The notes beneath the pieces were generated by a model. The model searched no databases, was not told the DNA's origin, and saw only the letters and a program-made list of their open reading frames with translations. A stretch of 64,000 bases of DNA from Streptomyces hiroshimensis. Its GTDB lineage: Bacteria; Actinomycetota; Actinomycetes; Streptomycetales; Streptomycetaceae. Every line of letters begins with the position of its first letter. Position 1 is the stretch's first letter. The stretch lies in contig NZ_BMUT01000004.1 in NCBI RefSeq assembly GCF_014650335.1, forward strand, positions 248,001 through 312,000, read 5' to 3'. This document shows, piece by piece, positions 35,600 to 43,440 of this stretch. The position numbers and the translations under genes were made by a program.

Positions 35600-37177
35600 T
35601 TACTCCTCCACCACCAGCGCCGGCGTCGACCGCGTCAGCACCTCGCCGCGGAAGAACGCCGGGCTGCGCCTGCGCATCAGCTCCATGAGGACCGCGCCGG
35701 CCAGCAGCAGCCCCACCCCGATCACGAAGACCGAGCCCACGCCCAGGACGGAGCTCCCGCTGCCGTACGACGGGTCCCACATGTCGTACAGCGTCTTGCA
35801 GAAGACGGCGGCCAGCAGCACGCCGCCCAGGACCGGGAAGACGCCCTTGAAGAGCGCGTCGCGCGCCGAGCGGCCCAGTTCCCCGCGGAAGTACCAGGCG
35901 CAGGCGAAGGCCGTGATCGAGTAGTAGAAGCAGATCATCAGACCCAGCGCGTAGATGGTGTCGATGAGGACGTTCTCGCTGAGGAAGCTCATGGCGGCGT
36001 AGAAGACGCCGGTGGCGATGCCCGCCGCGACCGTCGCGCGCCCCGGCGACTTGAAGCGCGGGTGGATGCGGGCGAAGGACGGCGGCAGGGCCTCGTAGGC
36101 GCTCATGGCCAGGACCGTGCGGGCCACGGGCAGGAACGTCGTCTGGAGGCTGGCGGCGGCCGATGCCAGGACCGCCACGAACAGCAGCACGCCCAGCGCC
36201 GTGCCCATGACCGGGTCGGCGAGGGCGGCGAAGACGTTGCCGGCGGTCTCGGGGTTGCCGAGGCCGGTGCCCTCCTCGCCGACGCCCGCGAACATCTGGG
36301 CGGCGACGGCGGTGACCAGGTACGAGCCGACGAGGACGGCCATGGCGAGGAGCGCGGCGCGGCCGGGGGTCTTCGCGCTGCCCTCCGTCTCCTCGTTGAC
36401 GGTCAGGCACGCGTCCCAGCCCCAGAACATGAAGATCGAGAGGGAGAGCCCGGCGGTGAAGGCCGCGAAGGACTGGACGGCGAAGGGGTTCAGCCAGGTC
36501 CAGGAGAAGCCGATGGAGGCGGGCAGGTCGCCCGAGCGGGCCTTGGCCAGGGCCATGACCGCGAAGACGGCCAGGACGGCGAGCTGCAGGGCGACCAGGG
36601 CGTACTGCACGCCCTTCGTCGCGGTCATGCCGCGGTAGCTGATGGCGGTGGCCACGGCGATGAAGGCGAGGCACGTCGCCACGTGCACGGGGCGGTTCCC
36701 GTCGAGGGCGGCCACCGCATCGCTTCCGGTGATCTCGCCCAGCAGGAGGTAGAAGAAGGACGTGGCCACGCCGGCCAGGTTGGACAGCACGATGATCGTG
36801 GCGATCACCAGGCCCCAGCCGCACATCCAGCCGACGCGCGGCCCGAACGCCTGCACCGTCCAGGTGAAGGACGTGCCGCAGTCGGGCACGGCCTTGTTCA
36901 GCTCGCGGTAGGCGAAGGCGACCAGCAGCATCGGCAGGAACCCGGCCAGGAAGACGGCGGGCATCTGCACGCCGACCTGGCCGACGGTCGGGCCGAGGGT
37001 GGAGGTCAGGCAGTAGACGGGGGCGACGGTGGAGATCCCGATGACGGCGCTGCCGAGCAGGCCTACGGAGTTGCCGCCGAGGCCTTTGCCCTGGCCTTTG
37101 CCGGTGCGCTCACCGGTGCCCTCGGCGACGCTCGTCACCGTGTCTCCGGCCCCGGGCCGCGGGTGTACCTGAACCAT
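35600..37177 (-). CDS. APC-family amino acid permease
   Basis: A 525-residue transporter if started at the ATG at 37177; in-frame upstream codons lack membrane-protein character. About 12-13 TM helices are visible, beginning LLGSAVIGISTVAPVYCLTSTLG, where the GISTVAP stretch is part of the substrate-binding TM1 of APC proteins, and ending VFVIGVGLLLAGAVLMELM. The best match in style is the GABA, polyamine or amino acid permeases of Actinobacteria. The substrate is not clear. It is a monocistronic unit between the serine hydrolase and the small secreted proteins. Confidence 0.9.
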   Translation of the reverse strand: MVQVHPRPGAGDTVTSVAEGTGERTGKGQGKGLGGNSVGLLGSAVIGISTVAPVYCLTSTLGPTVGQVGVQMPAVFLAGFLPMLLVAFAYRELNKAVPDCGTSFTWTVQAFGPRVGWMCGWGLVIATIIVLSNLAGVATSFFYLLLGEITGSDAVAALDGNRPVHVATCLAFIAVATAISYRGMTATKGVQYALVALQLAVLAVFAVMALAKARSGDLPASIGFSWTWLNPFAVQSFAAFTAGLSLSIFMFWGWDACLTVNEETEGSAKTPGRAALLAMAVLVGSYLVTAVAAQMFAGVGEEGTGLGNPETAGNVFAALADPVMGTALGVLLFVAVLASAAASLQTTFLPVARTVLAMSAYEALPPSFARIHPRFKSPGRATVAAGIATGVFYAAMSFLSENVLIDTIYALGLMICFYYSITAFACAWYFRGELGRSARDALFKGVFPVLGGVLLAAVFCKTLYDMWDPSYGSGSSVLGVGSVFVIGVGLLLAGAVLMELMRRRSPAFFRGEVLTRSTPALVVEE

Positions 37178-37413
37178 GGGCAGGACGGTAGGGGGTGCTG
37201 TTTCCGCAACCGGAGCCCAGACATCCAGAAACTGGACCTTGAACATCCGGCGCCTGCAGGCCAGTTGACCTGGCAAATGAAGGCCATACGCGAGTTACGT
37301 TCGGTAACAGCAAGGAGGCTGCCACGATTCCCTCCACTGCGAGAACCGCAGCCCCGCCCCCTTTGCCCCGATTCAAAAATTTCCCGTGACCGCTCCGGAA
37401 CGTCTCACACGTC

Positions 37414-37632
37414 TCACACCGTGACCGTCGTGCCCCGGTCGTCCCAGCCCCAGGTCCCGAAGGGCCGCCAGCCTCCCCAGGCGCCCGCCCTGAGATGCAC
37501 CTTCCGGTCGCTGCTCAGCCAACCCGCTCCGTACAGCGTGGCCCGCGACGTCGACGTGCCGGAATCGCCGTTGCCGCACGGGGCTTCCAGCAACTTCCAC
37601 GATTCGCCACTGCCCCCGTATTCGAGGCCCAT
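37414..37632 (-). pseudogene. C-terminal part of a small secreted protein, out of frame with its N-terminal part
   Basis: The frame encodes a 72-residue cysteine-poor segment beginning MGLEYGGSGESWKLLEAPCG and ending WDDRGTTVTV. Reading upstream in the same frame gives NAAYPD with no start and no ribosome binding site. A +1 shift near 37640-37650 joins it to the secreted N-terminus at 37649-37840, giving one protein of about 140 residues. The join falls in a TAC/ACT microsatellite (ACTACTACTAA on the minus strand). It may be a real mutation, a programmed shift or a sequencing error. Confidence 0.5.
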
Positions 37633-37648
37633 GTCAGGGTAGGCCGCA

Positions 37649-37840
37649 TTAGTAGTAGTTCTGGAACGGCTCGTACTCGCCCCCGTGGGAGTACCAGACG
37701 TTCGCCGTGGCCGTCGCAGCCGAAGCCGGCGTGGCCCCGCCCACCGCCATCACGGCCGATACCCCGGCGCACGCCAGGCCGCGCAGCGCCCTGCGGGCCA
37801 CCCCGGCCACCCCGGCCGCCCTGCCCGTCACGGCCTTCAC
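37649..37840 (-). CDS. Small secreted protein, N-terminal part (possibly frameshifted)
   Basis: A 63-residue frame starting with GTG at 37840, which overlaps the stop codon of the upstream small gene (GTGA), with GGGGAG 8-9 nt before it. The first about 40 residues are a clear signal peptide ending TPASA, followed by TATANVWYSHGGEYEPFQNYY and a stop. The short mature part is unusual. The downstream segment at 37414-37632 in the next frame continues with the same character, so the intact protein was probably longer. Confidence 0.65.
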   Translation of the reverse strand: MKAVTGRAAGVAGVARRALRGLACAGVSAVMAVGGATPASAATATANVWYSHGGEYEPFQNYY

Positions 37841-38100
37841 AGGAGACTCCCCGGGCCGTCGACGTACTGCCCGACACCGGGCACGACGTGGTCCAGCTGA
37901 TTCCCGATCCCGGCGGCGAAGGCATCCTTCACATTCAGCGGGATGCCCTTGTCGAATACGAGGTTCTCGATTCCGAGCGGCGTTTCGATCGAGCCGCCGC
38001 CGACAGCCGAAGGCTCCGCTGCGGATGCCGCGCCCACGGGCGCGAGAACCAGCAGTGCGGCAACGACAGCGGGAAATCCGTAGCGCTTGAACACCTGCAC
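37837..38100 (-). CDS. Small secreted protein, 87 residues
   Basis: A GTG at 38100 (a second in-frame GTG is two codons later) opens a frame with a signal peptide VQVFKRYGFPAVVAALLVLAPVGAASA, then a mature part of about 60 residues with SIETPLGIENLVFDKGIPLN and GNQLDHVVPGVGQYVDG. It has no cysteine. I recognise no family. Its stop codon overlaps the start of the next small secreted protein, so the two are translationally coupled and probably act together. Confidence 0.65.
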   Translation of the reverse strand: MQVFKRYGFPAVVAALLVLAPVGAASAAEPSAVGGGSIETPLGIENLVFDKGIPLNVKDAFAAGIGNQLDHVVPGVGQYVDGPGSLL

Positions 38101-38253
38101 CCCATCCCGGATCGCCGCCCGCGCGACACGACCGGGGCGGGTCGGAAAAGGGCTGCCCAGCGCCCGTTCAGGGCATGCCGACGCCTCCCGGAGCGACCAC
38201 ATCGGGCGATCCCATGAACAGAGGTCCAGCCGAATATCCGCTATCAGCATTCC

Positions 38254-40020
38254 TCACCCGATCGCCGTCCCCACCGTCTCCGTATCCCGCCCCGACCGCA
38301 GCACCGTCCCCGGCAGCGCCCCCGTCACCACGTCGTGCCGCACCGTCTCCACCCCGTTGACCCGTACGCTCACCACCCCCACCGCCCGCGAGTCCAGCCG
38401 CGGCCCGTCGCCCGGCAGGTCGTGGACGAGCGCGGCCGGTCCGGCGTCGATGCGGCCGGGGTCGAAGAGGACCAGGTCGGCCGCGTACCCCTCGGCGATC
38501 CGGCCGCGCCCGCGCAGGCCGAACAGGCGCGCCGGCTCGTCCGTCAGCATCTGCACGGCCCGCTCGACCGGCACCAGCTTCCGGCCGCGCAGGCAGTCGC
38601 CGAGGAAGCGCGTCGTGTACGGCGCTCCGCACATCCGGTCCAGGTGCGCGCCCGCGTCCGAGCCGCCCAGCAGCACGTCCGGGTGCTCCCAGGTGTCCCT
38701 GCGCAGCTCCCAGCTGGCGGGGTCGTTGTCGGAGGGCATCGGCCACAGGACGGTGCGCAGCTCGTCGGCCGCGCAGATCTCCACCAGGCACGCGAAGGGG
38801 TCGAGGCCGCGCTCGGCGGCGATGTCGCCCACGACGCGCCCGGTCAGGCCGTCGTTCTCCTTCGCGTACGTATCGCCGATCACGTACCGCCCGAAGTCGG
38901 CCAGCCTGCGGAAGACGCCCGCCTCGGGGCTGCGCGCGCGGCGCAGCATGTCGGCCTGGACGGCGGTGTCACGCAGGGCCGTTATGCGGTGCGGCACGGG
39001 CAGGGCCAGGATCTCGCCCCAGCCGGGGATGAGGTTGAGCGCGCAGAAGGTGCCCAGGGACATGTTCATGGGCGTGAGGATCGGCATGGTGAGCGCGACG
39101 ATCCGGCCGCCTGCGGCGCGGGCCCGCGCGCTCGCGCCGAGCTGGCGGGGCACGCGCTCCGGGACGGCGGCGTCGATGGTGAGGACGTTCCAGTTGAGGG
39201 GGCGGCCGGCGGCGGCCGTCATGTCCGTCAGCAGGTCGATCTCGGCGTCGTCGAACCGGTCGAGGCAGCCGGAGACGATCGCCTCGATCTGGGTTCCCTC
39301 GTGCTCGCCGACCGCGGCCGACAGCGCGAGCAGCTCGGCGGGCAGGGCGTGCCGGGAGGCGACGGGGCAGCCGTCGCCGTCGGAGTGGGTGGACGACTGC
39401 GTGGTGGACAGGCCCCAGGCGCCCGCGTCCATCGCCTCGTGCAGCAGGGCGGTCATGCGCCGCAGCTGCCCGGCGTCGGGCTGCCCGCCCACGGCGTCGG
39501 GACCCATCACGTACCGGCGCAGGGCACAGTGCCCGGCCATGAAACCGGCGTTGACGGCGATCCGCCCGTCCAGCGCGTCCAGGTACTCCCCGAACGACGT
39601 CCAGTCCCAGGGCGCCCCCTCCTCCAGGGCGGCCAGCGACATGCCCTCGACCTTGCTCATCATGCGCCGCGTGTAGCCGGCGTCGGCGGGCCGCGCGGGG
39701 TTCAGGGGCGCGAGGCTGAAGCCGCAGTTGCCGCCGACGACGGTGGTGACGCCGTGGCTCAGGGAGGGCGTGGCGTAGGGGTCCCAGAAGAGCTGGGCGT
39801 CGTAGTGGGTGTGCGGGTCGACGAAGCCCGGGGCGAGGACCAGCCCGGTGGCGTCCTCTTCGGTGCGGGCCCGCTCCCCCAGCCTGCCGCCCGCCTTCAC
39901 CCGGGCCGGGGACCGTCCGATCAGGGCGATGCGCCCGTCCCGGATGCCGACGTCGGCCACATAGGAGGGGGCTCCGGTGCCGTCGATGACGGTGGCGCGC
40001 TTGATCAGGTGGTCGAGCAT
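38254..40020 (-). CDS. N-acyl-D-amino-acid deacylase-like amidohydrolase
   Basis: A 588-residue amidohydrolase-superfamily enzyme; AAAGGTGATG precedes the ATG at 40020. Metal-binding and active-site features are LAPGFVDPHTHYDAQLFWDP (His-x-His) near residue 65, GVTTVVGGNCGFSLAP, a His in MAGHCALRRYVMG and VLLGGSDAGAHLDRMCG. D-aminoacylases of this family remove N-acyl groups from D-amino acids or open related cyclic amides. It is the last gene (in the minus direction) of the catabolic segment at 38.2-44.7 kb, downstream of an LLM oxidoreductase. A tandem repeat of 14 nt is in its leader. Confidence 0.9.
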   Translation of the reverse strand: MLDHLIKRATVIDGTGAPSYVADVGIRDGRIALIGRSPARVKAGGRLGERARTEEDATGLVLAPGFVDPHTHYDAQLFWDPYATPSLSHGVTTVVGGNCGFSLAPLNPARPADAGYTRRMMSKVEGMSLAALEEGAPWDWTSFGEYLDALDGRIAVNAGFMAGHCALRRYVMGPDAVGGQPDAGQLRRMTALLHEAMDAGAWGLSTTQSSTHSDGDGCPVASRHALPAELLALSAAVGEHEGTQIEAIVSGCLDRFDDAEIDLLTDMTAAAGRPLNWNVLTIDAAVPERVPRQLGASARARAAGGRIVALTMPILTPMNMSLGTFCALNLIPGWGEILALPVPHRITALRDTAVQADMLRRARSPEAGVFRRLADFGRYVIGDTYAKENDGLTGRVVGDIAAERGLDPFACLVEICAADELRTVLWPMPSDNDPASWELRRDTWEHPDVLLGGSDAGAHLDRMCGAPYTTRFLGDCLRGRKLVPVERAVQMLTDEPARLFGLRGRGRIAEGYAADLVLFDPGRIDAGPAALVHDLPGDGPRLDSRAVGVVSVRVNGVETVRHDVVTGALPGTVLRSGRDTETVGTAIG

Positions 40021-40034
40021 GGTCGCATCACCTT

Positions 40035-40062
40035 TGCTGTCAGTCGCCTGCTGTCAGTCGCC
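40035..40062. repeat. 14-nt perfect tandem duplication upstream of the D-aminoacylase gene
   Basis: TGCTGTCAGTCGCC occurs twice in a row at 40035-40048 and 40049-40062, 15-42 nt before the start codon. It contains GTCAG, half of the CTGAC-N5-GTCAG site seen elsewhere, but not the full dyad. Confidence 0.7.
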
Positions 40063-40163
40063 GTGGCCTGCGAAGACATCGGCCGGAGGCCCGGGCCGGG
40101 GCGGCGGATCCGGGAAGACGCCGCCCCGGTGCACGAAGGAGGGTCCCAGGACTGAAGGGACCC

Positions 40164-41285
40164 TCAAGCAGCCCGCCGCATCCGGGTCGTCCGGTGCACG
40201 GGATCCGTGTCGATCTTCGGGATGACGTGCTCGCCGATCAGCCGGATCGTCCGCATCGTGTCCTCGTAGGGCACCCCGACCGGCAGCCCGAACGACAGCT
40301 GGTCCGCGCCCGCCTGCTCCCACCGCTTGCACTGACGGAAGACCTCGTCCGGATCGCCGCAGATCATCAGCTCCTCGGCGATGAGGAGTTCGATGATCTC
40401 CTCGGTGTACTCGGGCAGCAGCTCCGGCCACCGCGGGATGCCCTCGGGGCGGGGGAACGTGTCGTGGTAGCGGAACAGCAGCGACTGCAGGTAGTGCAGC
40501 CCGCCCGCGGCCGCGATCCGCACGGCCTGCGCGTGCGTCTCCGCGCAGATGGCCGTGGACGTGACCATGACGTTGTCGTTGACGTAGGCGCCGACGGGCT
40601 CCGCGGACGCGATCGCCGTCTTGTACGAGTCGACGACCCACTCCATGTCGGCGACCTTCTGCACGCTGAAGCCGAGGACGCCGAGGCCCTTGCGGGCGGC
40701 CATCGCGTACGACGAGGGCGACCCGGCCGCGTACCACATGGCGGGGTGCGCGGGCCCGTACGGCTTGGGCAGCACCTTGCGCGGCGGCAGGGACCAGTGC
40801 TCCCCCCGGAAGCCGGGGTACTCCTCCTGCAGCCACATCCGGGGGAACTCGGCGATCGTCTCCTCCCAGATCTCCTTCGTGCGGTTCATGTCGGTGATGC
40901 CCGGCAGGAACCCGAGGATCTCGTGGCTGCCCGCGCCGCGCCCGGTGCCGAACTCGAAGCGGCCGCGGGAGAGGTGGTCGAGCATGGCGGCCTTCTCGGC
41001 GACCTTGGCCGGGTGGTTGACCTGCGGCAGCGGGTTGAAGATGCCGGAGCCGAGGTGGATGCGATCGGTCGCGTGGGCGAGGTATCCGAGGAAGACGTCG
41101 TTCGCGGAGAGGTGCGAGTACTCGTCGAGGAAGTGGTGTTCGGAGGCCCAGGCGTATTTGAAGCCCGACTTGTCGGCCTGGATGACGTACTCGGTCTCCT
41201 CCATCAGCGCGTGATGCTCGGCCTGCGGGTCACCCCGCCTCCGGCTCTCCGGAACGTAGCCCTGCACGAAGATCCCGAATTCCAC
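40164..41285 (-). CDS. LLM-class flavin-dependent oxidoreductase (luciferase-like)
   Basis: A 373-residue protein starting at the GTG at 41285. Signatures of the bacterial-luciferase family are GFKYAWASEHHFLDEYSHLSA, HLGSGIFNPLPQVNHPAKVAEKAAMLDHLSRGRFEFGTGRGAGSHE-type sequence, and FSVQKVADMEWVV. It is longer than the F420-type LLM proteins here and resembles FMN-dependent monooxygenases with a separate reductase, although the cofactor is not certain. It sits upstream of the D-aminoacylase gene. One CTGAC-N5-GTCAG site lies 72 nt ahead of its start, suggesting control by the region's regulator. Confidence 0.88.
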   Translation of the reverse strand: MEFGIFVQGYVPESRRRGDPQAEHHALMEETEYVIQADKSGFKYAWASEHHFLDEYSHLSANDVFLGYLAHATDRIHLGSGIFNPLPQVNHPAKVAEKAAMLDHLSRGRFEFGTGRGAGSHEILGFLPGITDMNRTKEIWEETIAEFPRMWLQEEYPGFRGEHWSLPPRKVLPKPYGPAHPAMWYAAGSPSSYAMAARKGLGVLGFSVQKVADMEWVVDSYKTAIASAEPVGAYVNDNVMVTSTAICAETHAQAVRIAAAGGLHYLQSLLFRYHDTFPRPEGIPRWPELLPEYTEEIIELLIAEELMICGDPDEVFRQCKRWEQAGADQLSFGLPVGVPYEDTMRTIRLIGEHVIPKIDTDPVHRTTRMRRAA

Positions 41286-41310
41286 GGAGGTTCACCGTCC
41301 GTCCGCTCGC

Positions 41311-41350
41311 TCGTTCACTCACTCATTCATTCATTCGTTCATTCGCTCAA
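41311..41350. repeat. Imperfect 4-nt repeat (CATT/CACT/CGTT)
   Basis: About ten units such as CATTCATTCATTCGTTCATTC precede the LLM oxidoreductase gene. It is a simple slippage-prone sequence between the operator-like site and the start codon, so its length could alter promoter spacing. Confidence 0.7.
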
Positions 41351-41356
41351 GATTTT

Positions 41357-41371
41357 CTGACGCTAAGTCAG
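41357..41371. promoter_or_regulatory. CTGAC-N5-GTCAG site in front of the LLM oxidoreductase gene
   Basis: CTGACGCTAAGTCAG, a perfect 5-bp dyad with a 5-nt centre. It is one of six such sites in the window. It lies 72 nt upstream of the LLM gene start (41285). Confidence 0.65.
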
Positions 41372-41412
41372 ATTGGAGATGGAGGAGACTCTGGCACCGG
41401 CGCACGGGAGCG

Positions 41413-42225
41413 TCAAGACACCGGCAGCGGAACCCCGGCCAGCCACCCGCCGTCCACGACGAAGTGCTGCCCCGTCACGTACGAGGAGTCGTCCGCCGTC
41501 AGGAAGAGGGCCAGCCTCGCCACCTCCTCCGGGCGCCCGATCCGGCCCAGGGGCACCGCCTTCCGGTAGAACGCCGCGGCTGCGGCCGCCGCCTCCGCCG
41601 CCCGGCCGGGGTCGGCGGAGGGGTCGGCGGAGGGGTCGAGGACGGCCGGGTCGGTCATGGGCGTGTCGACCGCGCCCGGGCACATGGCGTTGACCCGGAT
41701 GCCCCGGCCCGCCAGCTCCAGGGCGGCCACGCGGGTCATGGCGAGGACTGCCGCCTTCGAGGCGGCGTAGGAGGTGAGGAAGGGCATGCCCGCCAGCGCG
41801 GCGTACGAGGACGTGTTGACGATGGTGCCGCCGCCCGCCGCCGCCAGTCCGGGCGTGACCGCGCGCATCCCGAGGAACGCGCCGAGCTGGTTGACGCGGC
41901 AGACCTCCGCGAACTCCTGCCGGGACGTGTCGGTCAGCTGGTTGCAGCGCAGGATGCCGGCGTTGTTGACGAGCCCGTCGAGTGAGCCGAAGGTCTCCGC
42001 GGCGGCGGCGACGGCCGCAGCCCAGTCCGCCTCCTCACCGACGTCCAAGTGGACGTAGGCAGCGGCGTCCGGCCCCAGCTCCTTCGCCACGGCGCTCCCC
42101 TGCTCGTCCAGGATGTCCGCGAGGACGACCTTCGCGCCCTCTTCGGCGAACAGCCGTGCCTCCTGCTCGCCTTGCCCGCGCGCCGCACCCGTGATGAGCA
42201 CGACGCGGCCGTCGAGTTTGCCCAT
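41413..42225 (-). CDS. SDR-family oxidoreductase
   Basis: A 270-residue short-chain dehydrogenase/reductase, with GGAGGT 11 nt before the ATG at 42225. It has the cofactor motif TGAARGQG (Gly-rich, about residues 12-19), NNAG in GLVNNAGIL, the catalytic Ser in INTSSYA-type sequence (IVNTSSYAALAGMPFLTS) and the YAASKAA motif with catalytic Tyr-Lys, and ends with the family's FVVDGGWLAG. The substrate is an alcohol or ketone, unspecified. In this cluster it may oxidise a hydroxy intermediate of the CoA-linked catabolic route. Confidence 0.95.
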   Translation of the reverse strand: MGKLDGRVVLITGAARGQGEQEARLFAEEGAKVVLADILDEQGSAVAKELGPDAAAYVHLDVGEEADWAAAVAAAAETFGSLDGLVNNAGILRCNQLTDTSRQEFAEVCRVNQLGAFLGMRAVTPGLAAAGGGTIVNTSSYAALAGMPFLTSYAASKAAVLAMTRVAALELAGRGIRVNAMCPGAVDTPMTDPAVLDPSADPSADPGRAAEAAAAAAAFYRKAVPLGRIGRPEEVARLALFLTADDSSYVTGQHFVVDGGWLAGVPLPVS

Positions 42226-42284
42226 GGTGTGTTTTTACCTCCGTGGTATTGATCAGGCGGGTGCAAAAAATGCTGGTGCGTGCG

Positions 42285-42392
42285 GCGCCACGCCCCGTAA
42301 GGGGCGCGGGGAACTGCGCGACCAGCCACAGACGACCCGCAGTTACATGCCCCCCGGCTCCCCGCGCCCCGCGCCCCGCGCCCCGCGCGAAC
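42285..42392. repeat. Dispersed Streptomyces-type intergenic repeat with hairpin and (CGCGCCCC)n tail
   Basis: GCCCC-GTAA-GGGGC at 42292-42305 is followed by GCGGGGAACTGCGCG, a stretch I recognise from many Streptomyces intergenic regions, then a run of CGCGCCCC units at 42362-42390. It separates the SDR gene from the upstream F420-type gene and could act as a terminator. Confidence 0.6.
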
Positions 42393-42395
42393 CGC

Positions 42396-43316
42396 TCAGC
42401 CGTCCAGCAGCGGCGCCACCCCGTCCGCGAACGCCTCCATCTGATCGAGCAGTTCGCCGAGGTCGCGGCAGCGGAACCGGACCTGGATCTGGTTCACGCC
42501 CATCGCCCCGTACACCCGCAGCGACTCCGCGAGCGTGCCGGGGAGCCCGGTCAGCGTGCGGGCGCCCGTGTCCCAGGTGAGCGTGCCGACGTAGAGCGCC
42601 TCGGAGATCGCCCCGACCGCGAACGACCCCCCGAGCCCGCCCAGCCCGGCCTCCTCGCGCAGCCGCCGCAGCGTGGCGATGCGCTGCGGCAGCTGATCGC
42701 GCCGGTCGCCCTGCGACAGCCAGCCGTCGCCCCGCTGCGCCGCACGGCGCAGCGCCGCGGGCGAGGAGCCGCCGACCCAGATGGGCGGCCGCGGCGTACG
42801 GGCCGGGCGGGGTGCCTGCCCGAGGCCGCGGAAGGCGAAGCGGCGGCCGCTGAACTGCGGGAATTCGGACGGCCCCAGGGCCTCTTTGAGCGCGTCGACC
42901 GTCTCGTCCAGGATCGCGCCGCGCCGTCCGAAGTCCACGCCGAGCGCCTGGAACTCCTCGCGCACGTGCCCGGCGCCGACGCCGAGGACCAGCCGGCCCC
43001 CGGCGAGCCGGTCGACGGTGGCGTACTGCTTGGCGAGCGCGAGCGGGTGCCGGAGCGCGGCCACGGCGACGTGGCTGACCAGCAGGGTGCGCTCGGTGAC
43101 GGCGGCGAGGTGGGCGAGGGTGGCCACGGGGTCGTACCAGACGGTGCCCATGGCGGCGGCCAGGCGTACGGGGACGGCGACGTGGTCGCAGGTCGCGAGG
43201 TAGGCGAAGCCGAGCCGGTCGGCGGCCGTGGCGACCTTCCGCAGGTCGGCGGGGCCGGCCTCGACCTCCCACGGTTCGGCGTAGAGGGTGCTGAGGGAGG
43301 TGATGGGCAGCTGCAT
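42396..43316 (-). CDS. LLM-class F420-dependent oxidoreductase
   Basis: A 306-residue protein started at the ATG at 43316. The region before it is Gly-rich repetitive sequence with no protein character. The luciferase-like barrel includes AADRLGFAYLATCDHVAVP, ERTLLVSHVAVAALRHPLALAKQYATVDRLAGGRLVLGVGAG-type sequence, then RRAAQRGDGWLSQG. The pattern resembles F420-dependent enzymes with a role in reducing or oxidising alicyclic substrates. It is flanked by an amidohydrolase gene on the same strand. Confidence 0.87.
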   Translation of the reverse strand: MQLPITSLSTLYAEPWEVEAGPADLRKVATAADRLGFAYLATCDHVAVPVRLAAAMGTVWYDPVATLAHLAAVTERTLLVSHVAVAALRHPLALAKQYATVDRLAGGRLVLGVGAGHVREEFQALGVDFGRRGAILDETVDALKEALGPSEFPQFSGRRFAFRGLGQAPRPARTPRPPIWVGGSSPAALRRAAQRGDGWLSQGDRRDQLPQRIATLRRLREEAGLGGLGGSFAVGAISEALYVGTLTWDTGARTLTGLPGTLAESLRVYGAMGVNQIQVRFRCRDLGELLDQMEAFADGVAPLLDG

Positions 43317-43334
43317 GCCGTACGAGAGACGCCC

Positions 43335-43440
43335 TTCGGGGAGGACGCGCAGGCCCTCCGGCCGAACCGCCCCTCCCTCAGACAGGCCCTCCCGCGGAAC
43401 CGCCCCTCCCTCTCCCGCCCTTCCCCCGACCGCCCCTCCC
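43335..43440 (-). repeat. Gly-rich GGAGGGGCGG repeats between two catabolic genes
   Basis: On the minus strand, GAGGGAGGGGCGGT occurs three times and GGAGGGCCTG twice within 106 nt. Several purine runs resemble Shine-Dalgarno sites. The array is in the leader of the LLM F420-type gene. Confidence 0.65.
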
